The notes under the pieces: generated by a model
The model's database searches: none
The model's input: the letters and a program-made list of their open reading frames with translations, nothing else
Told to the model about the DNA's origin: nothing
Position numbers and translations under genes: made by a program
In this document: one piece after another, positions 1 through 8,464 of the stretch
Layout: each line of letters opens with the position of its first letter
How positions within the stretch are numbered: the first letter of the stretch is position 1
Assembly (NCBI RefSeq): GCF_028473745.1
Contig: NZ_CP101137.1
Span: forward strand, 2,790,001 to 2,854,000
Source of the DNA: Streptomyces sp. M92
Lineage (GTDB): Bacteria; Actinomycetota; Actinomycetes; Streptomycetales; Streptomycetaceae
Direction: 5' to 3'
DNA: 64,000 bases

Positions 1-84
1 ACGTCCCTGACGGGGCCGGTCGCCCAGGCGCGGTCGTTGGGCGCCGTGCCGGTGGTGGGGCAGGCGACGGAACTGCTGCGCTGA
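1..84 (+). CDS. C-terminal end of an unidentified protein (partial)
   Basis: The window opens inside a reading frame that runs 27 codons to a TGA at 82-84; the visible end reads ...VGQATELLR. The GC-rich third positions fit a coding frame. Nothing in this short tail identifies the protein. It is followed by a convergent toxin-antitoxin pair on the other strand. Confidence 0.4.
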   Translation, partial: TSLTGPVAQARSLGAVPVVGQATELLR

Positions 85-104
85 CGCGACCGGCCCGGCG
101 GGGG

Positions 105-356
105 TCAGGCCGTGCGGCCGAGGTGGGTCACCAGGATGCGGACAACGGCGACGTCGATGGCGTAGAGAACCCGGTACTCCCCGATACGCAGCCGTCGGAT
201 GTCGGCTGATCCGTACGGAACCGAACCAGCGGGTCGGGGGTCCTCCGCCAGTTTGTCGATGGTGTCCAGTACCACAGTGAGGCCGCTCGGGTCGTCCTCA
301 AGGAACCGGGCGGCGGCGTTGAGGGCCTGTGGCTCGAAGTTGATCTCGTAGGTCAC
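105..356 (-). CDS. RelE/ParE-family toxin
   Basis: An 83-residue protein with the features of a type II RelE/ParE toxin: a small basic protein with the alternating pattern IRRLRIGEYRVLYAIDV near residues 53-68 and a final strand ending VTHLGRTA. RelE members cleave mRNA on ribosomes and ParE members poison gyrase; the sequence does not decide which applies here. The GTG start overlaps the antitoxin stop by four bases (GTGA), so the two are translationally coupled in the usual antitoxin-first order. The length is normal for the family and nothing looks truncated. Confidence 0.85.
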   Translation of the reverse strand: MTYEINFEPQALNAAARFLEDDPSGLTVVLDTIDKLAEDPRPAGSVPYGSADIRRLRIGEYRVLYAIDVAVVRILVTHLGRTA

Positions 357-607
357 TTCTGCTCGAGCCCCAGCCGCCTGCGCACCTCGGCCATGGGGAT
401 GCCCTCTCCGAGGGTCCCCTCCGCCTTGCGCCGCTGGTAGTCCGCTACTGCCAGCGCGTCCTCCAGATCCTCTATCACCTGCGGCGACACCAGAAGGGCG
501 GCCACGTGCCCATGGTCGGTGAGCGCGATGGTCTCGCGGCCGTGGGCGGCGCGGCGCACGAGGTCGCCGAGCTGGGAACGGGCGGCGCTGATGGCGATCT
601 CAGTCAT
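353..607 (-). CDS. Phd/YefM-type antitoxin
   Basis: An 84-residue protein beginning MTEIAISAARSQLGDLVRR, typical of the Phd/YefM N-terminal DNA-binding fold, followed by the ETIALTDHGHVAALLVSP strand pair and a C-terminal helical tail that should wrap the toxin. The ATG at 607 was chosen over a longer upstream extension because the conserved family N terminus starts there and the sequence just upstream is AT-rich and promoter-like. It is the first gene of the pair and overlaps the toxin by four bases. Such antitoxins normally repress their own promoter. Confidence 0.85.
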   Translation of the reverse strand: MTEIAISAARSQLGDLVRRAAHGRETIALTDHGHVAALLVSPQVIEDLEDALAVADYQRRKAEGTLGEGIPMAEVRRRLGLEQK

Positions 608-647
608 GCTCACATATTGACAGAAGGTTAATCTAGTGTGCAACTCA
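608..647 (-). promoter_or_regulatory. Candidate promoter/operator of the toxin-antitoxin pair
   Basis: This is a noticeably AT-rich island in a GC-rich background directly upstream of the antitoxin ATG. On the minus strand it offers TTGCAC as a -35 and CAATAT or TCAATA as a -10, 17-18 bases apart. The match is moderate. Autoregulation is inferred from the gene family, not seen. Confidence 0.4.
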
Positions 648-798
648 TGACCGACTGCTGGCCGAGGGGCACACGATCCCGGACCGGCGAGGCGCCCCAC
701 GGTTCGCCGCGCCGGTCCGCCGTGACTGTTCGTCATGAGGACCCCACGGCCCGGCACCGCGGCCGTCTAATCTTGGTGAACCACGTTTCGCGCAAGAG

Positions 799-2805
799 GT
801 GCCAGGGGGCCGGGTGCACAACGACGACGGAATCAACGGGACCGGTGGCGGCGCCGGCGGGCATCCCGAAGATCGTGCTTCAGCCCCCCACGCGGTGATC
901 GAGGGTCGCTACGAGCTGCTGGAGCCCATCGGCAGCGGCGGAATGGGCGAGGTCTGGAAGGCCCACGACCGACGGCTGCGCCGGTTCGTCGCCGTGAAGG
1001 GACTCCTCGACCGCAGGGCCATGACCCCGGACACGCAGAAGGACGCGATGCAGCGGGCCCGCCGTGAGGCGGAGGCGCTCGCCAAGATCGAGCACGAGAA
1101 CGTCGTGACGGTCCACGACCAGATCGAGACCGCCGACCAGGTCTGGATCGTGATGAAGCTGCTCGAAGGGCGTTCGCTCGCCGACCTGTTGAGACGTGAC
1201 CGGGTCCTCGGCGTGCCCAGGGCCGCGGAGATCGGCCTCCAGATGGCCCAGGGCCTGCGGGCCGTCCACGAGGCGTCGGTCCTGCACCGCGACGTCAAGC
1301 CGGGCAACGTCCTGGTGCGGGACGGCGGCCAGGTGGTTCTGGTGGACTTCGGCATCGCCACCTTCGAGGGCGCGGACCGGGTCACCCGGCACGGCGGCAT
1401 CATCGGCACGCCTCCCTACCTGGCGCCCGAACTCTTTCCCCCCGTCCGCTCCGGTCCCACGCCCGCCTCCGACCTCTGGGCGCTGGGAGTCACCCTCTAC
1501 GAAATGGTCGAGGGACGCCTGCCCTTCGGCGGCAACGAGATGGCAGGGGTGCAGGAGAACGTCCGGCTGTCGCCCGACCCCGTCCTCCGGTACGCCGGCC
1601 CCCTCGGCCCCGTCATCCGGAGGTTGCTGGTCACGGACCCCGGCCGCCGCCCGGACGCGGCCGCGGTGGAGGAGATGCTCCGGGAGGTCCTCGCGGACCC
1701 GGGCACGCCCACCCCGCACCCCGTGCCGACGGCGCCCTTACCGACGCCCGCGCTGTCCTCCGCCGAAGGAGCCGTCCCGTCCTCCCACGCCGTTCCTTCC
1801 GAAGGCGGTCCTTCCGGAGGTGTTCCGTCCGTGCCTCCACCGTCGGCGCCGCGCCGGGGCGGCGGGCCGTTCCGGGGATGGAAGGCGGCTGTGGCCGCCG
1901 CGTGCGTCGTTCTGCTGGCCGGGGGTGGCTGGCTCGTCTCCCGGGGTGGGCCCGGGGGCGAGCGGGGCGACGCCTCCTCGGCGCAGGGTGCGGGATCCAC
2001 CGGTGGTGACGCGGAGCAGGCGTGGGAGCAATGGCGGGACGGGAAGAAGAGGCTGACGATCGGTGCCAAGGAGGATCAGCCCGGTCTGAGCCTCCACAAC
2101 AAGGACACCGGCGTGTGGAGCGGATTCGACATCGACATCGCCTACGCCCTCGCCGGCGAACTGGGCTACGGCAGGGAACAGGTCGACTTCTACGGGGTGA
2201 CCACGGCCAACCGGGCGAGCAAGCTGAAGAACGGGGAAGTGGACCTGGTCATCGCCTCGTACAGCATGACGCCCGAGCGGGAGAAGAAGGACGGCATCAC
2301 CTTCGTCGGCCCCTATTACATGGCGGGCAGAAGCTTCCTCGTGCGCAGGAACTCCGCGAAATACGATCTCGACGAAGCCGCCGACGTGGAGAGGCACCAG
2401 GTCAAGGTGTGCACGGCACGGGATTCCACGTACGCGGACTACCTGCGGAGCAAGGGGTACGCCACCGGGAAGTGGCAGCCCGACACCTACGAGGAGTGCG
2501 TGGAAAGGCTGCTGGACAAGCGCTCGGACGTGTACGCGGTCGCCTCGGACGACGTTCTTCTCGCCGGGTACGCCCAGCGGGATCCGGCGCGTCTGAAACT
2601 GCTGCCCAGCGGCGAGGGCACGGAACCCTACGGGGTGGCGATGCGGAAGGGTGACCTTCTCCTGAAGAACAAGGTGTGCTCGGGGCTCCAGGAGATTCTG
2701 GCCGGAAAAGATTGGCCAGAGATGTATATGAAGGACCTGGCCCCGCTGACGGGACGGAAGACCGCGCCGAGAAAGCCGGAACTGGTGCCGTGCTCGGGTG
2801 AGTGA
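799..2805 (+). CDS. Membrane Ser/Thr kinase fused to an extracellular amino-acid-binding domain
   Basis: A 668-residue transmembrane receptor kinase. An N-terminal Hanks-type kinase domain spans about residues 37-300, with glycine loop IGSGGMGEV, catalytic HRDVKPGN near 163, DFG near 182 and an APE-like motif. A Pro/Ser-rich linker follows, then one membrane helix near 363-383. The extracellular part, about 415-655, looks like an SBP_bac_3 glutamine-binding protein: it keeps a TPERE segment that would supply the carboxylate-binding Arg and a later SDD that would supply the amine-binding Asp, plus several cysteines. The expected role is sensing an amino acid or similar ligand outside the cell and phosphorylating proteins inside. 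The start is uncertain: GTG at 799, or GTG at 814 just after AGGGGG. It stands alone, without a transporter next to it. Confidence 0.88.
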   Translation: MPGGRVHNDDGINGTGGGAGGHPEDRASAPHAVIEGRYELLEPIGSGGMGEVWKAHDRRLRRFVAVKGLLDRRAMTPDTQKDAMQRARREAEALAKIEHENVVTVHDQIETADQVWIVMKLLEGRSLADLLRRDRVLGVPRAAEIGLQMAQGLRAVHEASVLHRDVKPGNVLVRDGGQVVLVDFGIATFEGADRVTRHGGIIGTPPYLAPELFPPVRSGPTPASDLWALGVTLYEMVEGRLPFGGNEMAGVQENVRLSPDPVLRYAGPLGPVIRRLLVTDPGRRPDAAAVEEMLREVLADPGTPTPHPVPTAPLPTPALSSAEGAVPSSHAVPSEGGPSGGVPSVPPPSAPRRGGGPFRGWKAAVAAACVVLLAGGGWLVSRGGPGGERGDASSAQGAGSTGGDAEQAWEQWRDGKKRLTIGAKEDQPGLSLHNKDTGVWSGFDIDIAYALAGELGYGREQVDFYGVTTANRASKLKNGEVDLVIASYSMTPEREKKDGITFVGPYYMAGRSFLVRRNSAKYDLDEAADVERHQVKVCTARDSTYADYLRSKGYATGKWQPDTYEECVERLLDKRSDVYAVASDDVLLAGYAQRDPARLKLLPSGEGTEPYGVAMRKGDLLLKNKVCSGLQEILAGKDWPEMYMKDLAPLTGRKTAPRKPELVPCSGE

Positions 2806-2816
2806 GTGATCCCGGC

Positions 2817-2854
2817 GGGCCGCGGCTCCTTCGGACGGAAAGGGACCGCGGCCC
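2817..2854. terminator. Bidirectional terminator between the kinase gene and the aldehyde dehydrogenase gene
   Basis: Inverted repeat GGGCCGCGG (2817-2825) and CCGCGGCCC (2846-2854) with further partial pairing inside, placed between two convergent genes. No T-run follows, which is usual in this genome. Confidence 0.6.
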
Positions 2855-2866
2855 TGTCGGTGCGGC

Positions 2867-3760
2867 TCAGTACGACGAGCCGGACGCGCCCAGCGAGCCC
2901 GTCGGGTGCCAGACCGTCTTCGTCTCCAGGAACGCCGTCATGCGGTCGGTGCCCGGCGTCGCCGACCAGTCCGCGCCGTCCACAGGCTGTGGACGCAGGA
3001 CGCGCTTGAGGTTGTCGGCCGCCGCGATCTCCAGCTCCTTCGCCAGCGTCTCGTCGGCGCCCGCGAGGTCGATCGCGTTGACGTCCTGGTGGGCGGCGAG
3101 GGGCGTGGCGAGCTCCGCCGTACGGCCGGAGAGGATGTTGACCACGCCGCCGGGCAGGTCCGAGGTGGCCAGGACCTCGCCCAGGGAGAGGGCGGGCAGG
3201 GGCGACCTCTCCGACGCCACCACGACCGCCGTGTTGCCGGTCGCGATGACCGGGGCGACGACCGAGACCAGGCCCAGGAACGACGACTCCTGCGGGGCCA
3301 GAACGGCGACGACACCGGTCGGCTCCGGGGAGGAGAGGTTGAAGAACGGGCCCGCCACCGGGTTGCCGCCGCCGGTCACCTGGGCGATCTTGTCGGTCCA
3401 GCCCGCGTACCAGACCCAGCGGTCGATCGCGGCGTCCACCTGCGCCGCCGCCTTCGACTTCGACAGGCCCTCGGCGTCGGCGACCTCCGCGACGTACTGG
3501 TCGCGGCGGCCCTCCAGCATCTCGGCGATGCGGTAGAGGATCTGGCCGCGGTTGTACGCCGTCGCGCCGGACCAGCCGCCGAACGCCTTGCGCGCGGCGA
3601 CCACCGCGTCACGGGCGTCCTTGCGGGAGGAGAGAGGGGCGTTCGCCAGCCACTTGCCCTTTGCGTCGGTCACCTCGTACACCCGGCCGCTCTCGGAACG
3701 CGGGAACTTCCCGCCGACGTACAGCTTGTAGGTCTTCAGCACGCTGAGTCGGTCAGACAT
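2867..3760 (-). CDS. Aldehyde dehydrogenase-like protein lacking the catalytic domain
   Basis: A 297-residue aldehyde dehydrogenase homologue, about 180 residues shorter than a full enzyme. The cofactor-domain part is recognisable (VATGNTAVVV, LPGGVVNILSG), but the substrate-anchoring Asn motif PWNFP is replaced by APQESSF and the segment carrying the catalytic GQxC cysteine is absent. The C-terminal tail FLETKTVWHP is retained, so this is an internal deletion rather than a simple truncation. The ATG overlaps the stop of the full-length enzyme by eight bases, so the two are probably co-translated. It is most likely a non-catalytic partner or regulator; independent dehydrogenase activity is unlikely. 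Confidence 0.8.
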   Translation of the reverse strand: MSDRLSVLKTYKLYVGGKFPRSESGRVYEVTDAKGKWLANAPLSSRKDARDAVVAARKAFGGWSGATAYNRGQILYRIAEMLEGRRDQYVAEVADAEGLSKSKAAAQVDAAIDRWVWYAGWTDKIAQVTGGGNPVAGPFFNLSSPEPTGVVAVLAPQESSFLGLVSVVAPVIATGNTAVVVASERSPLPALSLGEVLATSDLPGGVVNILSGRTAELATPLAAHQDVNAIDLAGADETLAKELEIAAADNLKRVLRPQPVDGADWSATPGTDRMTAFLETKTVWHPTGSLGASGSSY

Positions 3761-5189
3761 CGAGGTACGCCTCCAGGCCGTGGCGGCCGCCCTCGCGGCC
3801 GAAGCCCGACTCCTTGTAACCGCCGAACGGCGAGGTCGGGTCGAACTTGTTGAACGTGTTGGACCAGATCACACCCGCGCGGAGCTTGTTCGCGACCGCC
3901 AGGATGCGCGAGCCCTTCTCCGTCCAGATGCCGGCCGACAGGCCGTACGGCGTGTTGTTGGCCTTGGCGACCGCCTCGTCCGGCGTACGGAAGGTGAGGA
4001 CGGACAGGACCGGGCCGAAGATCTCGTCGCGGGCGACCGTGTGCGCCTGGGTGACGTTCGTGAAGAGCGTCGGGGCGAACCAGTAGCCGGTCGAGGGGAG
4101 TTCGCAGGCCGGGGACCAGCGCTCGGCGCCCTCCGCCTCGCCCTGGTCGGCGAGCGCGGTGATCCGGGCCAGCTGCTCGGCGGAGTTGATCGCGCCGATG
4201 TCGGTGTTCTTGTCCAGCGGGTCGCCGAGGCGGAGCGTGGACAGGCGGCGCTTGAGGGAGTCGAGGAGTTCGTCGTGGATCGACTCCTGGACCAGCAGGC
4301 GGGAGCCCGCGCAGCAGACCTGGCCCTGGTTGAAGAAGATGCCGCTCACGATGCCCTCGACGGCCTGGTCGATCGGGGCGTCGTCGAAGACGATGTTGGC
4401 GCCCTTGCCGCCCAGTTCGAGCGTGAGCTTCTTGCGGGTGCCCGCGACCGTGCGCGCGATCTCCTTGCCGACGGCCGTGGAGCCGGTGAAGGCGACCTTG
4501 TTCACGTCCGGGTGGGCGGTCAGCGCCGCTCCGGCGCGGCCGTCACCGGTGATGATGTTGACTACGCCCTTGGGCAGCCCGGCCTGGCGGCAGATGTCCG
4601 CGAAGAACAGGGCGGACAGGGGGGTCGTCTCGGCGGGCTTGAGGACCACCGTGTTGCCCGTCGCGAGCGCCGGGGCGATCTTCCACGCCAGCATCAGGAG
4701 CGGGAAGTTCCAGGGGATGACCTGGCCGGCGACGCCGAGCGGGCGCGGGTCCGCGCCGTAGCCGGCGTGGTCGAGCTTGTCGGCCCAGCCCGCGTAGTAG
4801 AAGAAGTGCGCGGCGACCAGGGGGAGGTCCGCGTCGCGGGTCTCCCTGATCGGCTTGCCGTTGTCCAGGGTCTCCAGGACGGCCAGCTCGCGGCTGCGCT
4901 CCTGGATGATCCGGGCGATGCGGAAGAGGTACTTCGCGCGCTCGGCGCCGGGCAGCGCCGACCACTTCTCGAAGGCCTTGCGGGCGGCCCGTACGGCGCG
5001 GTCGACGTCCGCCTCGCCCGCCTCGGCGACCTCGGAGAGGACCTCCTCGGTGGAGGGGGAGACGGTCTTGAAGACCTTGCCGTCGGCGGCCTCGGTGAAC
5101 TCGCCGTCGATGAACAGGCCGTACGACGGCGCGATGTCGACGACCGCGCGCGACTCGGGCGCCGGTGCGTACTCGAAAACAGGTGCCAT
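3753..5189 (-). CDS. Aldehyde dehydrogenase (NAD-dependent, catalytic)
   Basis: A 478-residue aldehyde dehydrogenase of normal length with all key motifs: PWNFP near the oxyanion Asn, the dinucleotide site FTGSTAVGKEIA, the general-base region LELGGKGANIV and the catalytic cysteine in GQVCCAGSRL. It begins five bases after the deoC stop on the same strand. DeoC releases acetaldehyde from deoxyribose 5-phosphate, so the natural reading is that this enzyme oxidises that acetaldehyde to acetate; the substrate is inferred from context. It is followed by an overlapping truncated paralogue. Confidence 0.9.
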   Translation of the reverse strand: MAPVFEYAPAPESRAVVDIAPSYGLFIDGEFTEAADGKVFKTVSPSTEEVLSEVAEAGEADVDRAVRAARKAFEKWSALPGAERAKYLFRIARIIQERSRELAVLETLDNGKPIRETRDADLPLVAAHFFYYAGWADKLDHAGYGADPRPLGVAGQVIPWNFPLLMLAWKIAPALATGNTVVLKPAETTPLSALFFADICRQAGLPKGVVNIITGDGRAGAALTAHPDVNKVAFTGSTAVGKEIARTVAGTRKKLTLELGGKGANIVFDDAPIDQAVEGIVSGIFFNQGQVCCAGSRLLVQESIHDELLDSLKRRLSTLRLGDPLDKNTDIGAINSAEQLARITALADQGEAEGAERWSPACELPSTGYWFAPTLFTNVTQAHTVARDEIFGPVLSVLTFRTPDEAVAKANNTPYGLSAGIWTEKGSRILAVANKLRAGVIWSNTFNKFDPTSPFGGYKESGFGREGGRHGLEAYLDV

Positions 5190-5194
5190 GGTGA

Positions 5195-6160
5195 TCAGTC
5201 CACCGTCACGTAGTCGGGGCCGGAGTAGCGGCCGGTGGCCAGCTTCTGGCGCTGCATCAGCAGGTCGTTCAGGAGCGAGGAGGCGCCGAAGCGGAACCAG
5301 TGGTTGTCCAGCCAGTCCTCGCCCGCGGTCTCGTTGACCAGGACCAGGAACTTGATCGCGTCCTTGGCGGTGCGGATGCCGCCGGCCGGCTTCACGCCGA
5401 CCTGGACACCGGTCTGCGCGCGGAAGTCGCGGACCGCCTCCAGCATGAGGAGGGTGTTGGCGGGCGTGGCGTTCACCGCGACCTTGCCGGTGGAGGTCTT
5501 GATGAAGTCGGCGCCCGCCAGCATGCCGAGCCAGCTCGCGCGGCGGATGTTGTCGTACGTCGACAGCTCGCCGGTCTCGAAGATGACCTTCAGGCGGGCG
5601 GACGTGCCACAGGCCTCGCGCACGGCGGTGATCTCGTCGTACACCTTCATGTAGTTCCCGGCGAGGAAGGCGCCGCGGTCGATGACCATGTCGACCTCGT
5701 CGGCGCCCGCCGCCACGGCCTCGCGCACGTCGGCCAGCTTGACGGCGAGCGAGGCGCGGCCCGCCGGGAACGCGGTGGCGACCGAGGCGACCTTCACGCC
5801 GGAACCGGCGACGGCCTCCTTCGCGGTGGGCACCATGTCGGGGTAGACGCAGACGGCCGCCGTGGTGGGGGCGGTGCGGTCGGTCGGGTCGGGGTGGGCC
5901 GCCTTCGCGCCGAGCGCCCGGACCTTGCCCGGGGTGTCCGCGCCTTCCAGCGTCGTCAGGTCGACCATCGAGATGGCGAGGTCGAGGGCGTACGCCTTCG
6001 CGGTGGTCTTGATGGAACGGGTGCCGAGCGAGGCGGCGCGCGCCTCCAGGCCGACCGCGTCGACGCCGGGCAGCCCGTGGAGGAAGCGGCGCAGCGTGCT
6101 GTCGGACGCGGTGACGTCGGCGAGTCCGTGTGCGGGAGCAGCGGATGCAGTGGTGGGCAT
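5195..6160 (-). CDS. deoC: Deoxyribose-phosphate aldolase
   Basis: A 321-residue DeoC with the class I aldolase Schiff-base region FIKTSTGKVAVNATP and the second lysine region GVKPAGGIRT. It cleaves 2-deoxyribose 5-phosphate to glyceraldehyde 3-phosphate and acetaldehyde, linking nucleoside breakdown to glycolysis. It is the first gene of a tight operon with two aldehyde dehydrogenase genes. The start is ATG at 6160; an in-frame GTG at 6166 lies six bases after a TATGCT box and may be the leaderless start. A 12-bp palindrome sits between its -35 and -10, identical to one before the purine nucleoside phosphorylase gene. Confidence 0.95.
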   Translation of the reverse strand: MPTTASAAPAHGLADVTASDSTLRRFLHGLPGVDAVGLEARAASLGTRSIKTTAKAYALDLAISMVDLTTLEGADTPGKVRALGAKAAHPDPTDRTAPTTAAVCVYPDMVPTAKEAVAGSGVKVASVATAFPAGRASLAVKLADVREAVAAGADEVDMVIDRGAFLAGNYMKVYDEITAVREACGTSARLKVIFETGELSTYDNIRRASWLGMLAGADFIKTSTGKVAVNATPANTLLMLEAVRDFRAQTGVQVGVKPAGGIRTAKDAIKFLVLVNETAGEDWLDNHWFRFGASSLLNDLLMQRQKLATGRYSGPDYVTVD

Positions 6161-6172
6161 GGTCACCAGGCG

Positions 6173-6201
6173 AGCATATCTACGCGCGTAGCGGCTGTAC
6201 A
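6173..6201 (-). promoter_or_regulatory. deoC promoter with embedded operator CTACGCGCGTAG
   Basis: On the minus strand, TGTACA (6201-6196), a 17-base spacer and TATGCT (6178-6173) form a plausible housekeeping promoter. The perfect 12-bp palindrome CTACGCGCGTAG (6180-6191) lies inside the spacer, where a bound repressor would block polymerase. The same palindrome recurs at 11677-11688. Confidence 0.65.
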
Positions 6202-6330
6202 GTCCCGTGCGGTTCTTCGGCGGGCGGCACGGTCGGCGGTCGCGGTCCGGCACCGCCGGTCGGCCCCGTCAGCCCCGCGGGTCAGCCCCGTGCGTCGGTC
6301 CCGTGCGGGGCGTCGGGCACAATCGGCTGC

Positions 6331-7032
6331 ATGACGACCCCGGAGCCCCAGTCACCGTCGCCGCAGCCTCCGGTACCCGTGTCCAAGGACCGGGCCTACC
6401 GCTCGCCCGCAGGCATCGCCGGTGGCGTTCTGCTGCTCGCCCTCGCCCTCTGGCTCGGTATCGACGCCGTGGTCGCCGGGGAGGGGCGGACCCCCTGGCT
6501 GGCGCTCGCGGCGCTGCTGTTCCTCGTGCCGCTCATCGCCACCTACACCGTGCGGCCCGCCGTCTTCGCCAACGACGACCGGCTGCGCGTGCGCAATCCG
6601 TTCCGCGTGATCGTGGTGCCCTGGGGGCAGGTCGCCTCGTTCCGGTCGGCGTACTCCAACGAGGTCCTCACCGAGGGCGGCGACAAGTACCAGCTGTGGT
6701 CCATCCCGGTCTCGCTGCGCGGCCGCAAGAAGGCCGCACGGCAGGAGGCGCGGCGGGCCGCCGGGGTCGGCCGGGGGAGGGGGCGCGTGCTCGGCGGCTT
6801 CGGGCAGTCCGCGGCCAAGACCGACATCGACGGCGCGGAGCCGGACGCGGCGGTGGACCGGCCGGTGCGCGCCGAGGCCGACAAGATCATGGACGAGCTG
6901 CGCGACCTGCTGGAGGCGCGGAAGCCCGCCGAGACCTCGCAGGGCGAGGTGACGGTGCGGTGGGCCTACGAGATCCTCGCGCCGGCGGCGGTGGGGGCGG
7001 TGCTGTTGGCGGTGCTGACGGCCACCGGGTGA
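6331..7032 (+). CDS. PH-domain membrane protein
   Basis: A 233-residue protein with two membrane helices after a short Pro-rich N terminus (about residues 30-70), then a bacterial PH-like domain that includes DDRLRVRNPFRVIVVPWGQV and the YQLWSIPVSLRGRKKA segment, and a last membrane helix at the C terminus. Proteins of this type are actinobacterial and mostly uncharacterised. The ATG at 6331 was preferred because upstream in-frame codons have no good ribosome site and would add a poorly structured stretch. It is divergent from deoC and convergent with the mannosyltransferase gene. Confidence 0.75.
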   Translation: MTTPEPQSPSPQPPVPVSKDRAYRSPAGIAGGVLLLALALWLGIDAVVAGEGRTPWLALAALLFLVPLIATYTVRPAVFANDDRLRVRNPFRVIVVPWGQVASFRSAYSNEVLTEGGDKYQLWSIPVSLRGRKKAARQEARRAAGVGRGRGRVLGGFGQSAAKTDIDGAEPDAAVDRPVRAEADKIMDELRDLLEARKPAETSQGEVTVRWAYEILAPAAVGAVLLAVLTATG

Positions 7033-7047
7033 CCGTGGCCGGGCGTT

Positions 7048-8325
7048 TCAGGGCGCCGCCGACCACACCAGGAGCATGTACGCACCGCAGTACGCCGAGC
7101 CCAGCACCGCTGTCGTCAGCGCCAGCGCGCGGTGGCGCCGGGAGGCGCGGGACAGGTGCAGGGCCAGCGGCAGGAGCAGCGGGAAGGCCGGGAGCAGGAA
7201 CCGGGCGCGCGGGAAGTACACGCCCCCGCTGCCCAGCACGATCACCAGCACCACGCCCGTGTAGACCAGCAGCGCGGGCGGCTGGCGGTCCCACGCCGAC
7301 AGGCCGAACAGCACCACCGCCCCGACCAGCGTGAGCGTCACCATCACCAGGAACAGCTGCGGGGTCGGGTCGCGCCACAGCAGCCACCGGAACTGGTGCA
7401 GGGTGCGCAGGCCGCCGTCCAGCTCGTTGTACCAGAGCCGCTGCACCGCGAAGTACCCGTCCCAGCGGCCCAGCCGCAGCCCCACCCAGGCGAGGTACGC
7501 GCACCAGCCCAGCGGCGCCAGGACCGCGGCCGCGACGACGCGCGGTGCCGGGGCGCGGTGCCGGGCGAGGTGCAGCAGGGCCGTCACCGTGACCGCGGCC
7601 GCCACCGCGATGCCGGTCGGGCGGGTCAGGCCCGCCAGCGCGGCGCAGCCGGCCGCCCACAGCCAGCGGCCCGTCAGCACCGCGTACAGCGACCACGCCG
7701 CGCACGCCGTGAACAGGGACTCCGTGTAGCCCATCCACTGCACCGCGCCGACCGGGAACGCCGCCCACAGCGTGGCCAGCAGCACGCCGACGCGACGGCC
7801 GTGCAGGCGGTCGCCCACGGCGAAGACGCCCCAGGCCGCGACGAGTGAGGCGACGACCGCGAGACCGAGGCCCGTGGAGGCGCGGGAGCCGGGGGTGAGG
7901 ACCGCGACCGCCTTCACCAGGACCGGATAGAGCGGGAAGAACGCCAGGTTGTTGGCGTTGGGCGCGGTGCCGAGTTCGTCGGTGTAGCCGTGCTCGGCGA
8001 TACCCAGGTACCAGTCCGAGTCCCACTGCGCGGCCAGGTTGACCCACAGGTCCTGGTGGCGGCGGGGGGCCCAGAAGGCGAGTACCGCGAGGCCCGTCAG
8101 GCGTACGGCGAGGTACGCGGCGAGGGCGGGGGCGGCGTGCCGGGCGGCTTCGCGCAGGGTGCGCAGGAGGTGCCGGGCGCGGGCCTGCCGGCTGCGGGGT
8201 GACGTGGGGGCGGGCGGGGTGCGGGGGCGCCGGGTGCCGGGGATGTGTCCGTTTGGCGTGGTCTTGGGCGCGGTCGAGGACACGGCGGCGGCTCCCTGGC
8301 TCTTGGCGGTGCGGTTCCGGTCCAC
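7048..8325 (-). CDS. PIG-V-like membrane mannosyltransferase
   Basis: A 425-residue polytopic membrane protein with roughly eight to ten hydrophobic helices. After the first helix it carries AQWDSDWYLGIAEHGY, the acidic luminal-loop signature of GT-C glycosyltransferases related to PIG-V and PMT. Such enzymes transfer mannose from a polyprenyl-phosphate donor on the outer face of the membrane; the acceptor cannot be told from sequence. The N-terminal 50 residues are basic and Pro/Ser-rich. Translation probably starts at the GTG at 8325. The gene follows the phosphosugar mutase on the same strand but is separated from it by a terminator-like hairpin. Confidence 0.75.
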   Translation of the reverse strand: MDRNRTAKSQGAAAVSSTAPKTTPNGHIPGTRRPRTPPAPTSPRSRQARARHLLRTLREAARHAAPALAAYLAVRLTGLAVLAFWAPRRHQDLWVNLAAQWDSDWYLGIAEHGYTDELGTAPNANNLAFFPLYPVLVKAVAVLTPGSRASTGLGLAVVASLVAAWGVFAVGDRLHGRRVGVLLATLWAAFPVGAVQWMGYTESLFTACAAWSLYAVLTGRWLWAAGCAALAGLTRPTGIAVAAAVTVTALLHLARHRAPAPRVVAAAVLAPLGWCAYLAWVGLRLGRWDGYFAVQRLWYNELDGGLRTLHQFRWLLWRDPTPQLFLVMVTLTLVGAVVLFGLSAWDRQPPALLVYTGVVLVIVLGSGGVYFPRARFLLPAFPLLLPLALHLSRASRRHRALALTTAVLGSAYCGAYMLLVWSAAP

Positions 8326-8387
8326 CGTTGCCCGGAGGGCGGCCAGGTAAGGCGAGGGTGCGTCAATGAGCTGCGGGATATCACCCG

Positions 8388-8416
8388 ATGGGGTGCCGCC
8401 GGGTGGGGCACCCCAT
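8388..8416. terminator. Hairpin downstream of the phosphosugar mutase gene
   Basis: A perfect 10-bp stem, ATGGGGTGCC (8388-8397) pairing with GGCACCCCAT (8407-8416), with a nine-base loop, about 50 bases after the mutase stop codon on the minus strand. It probably ends or attenuates transcription before the mannosyltransferase gene. Confidence 0.6.
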
Positions 8417-8464
8417 GGGGATCGGGTGACGTACGGGGGCGGGAGGGGCGCGAGGGCCGTGCGG

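Noticed and set aside
880..1719. Long antisense frames over the kinase, carboxylase, NB-ARC and xdh genes
   Set aside because: They are shadows caused by high GC at third positions; the translations are Arg/Gly/Ala-rich and match no family.
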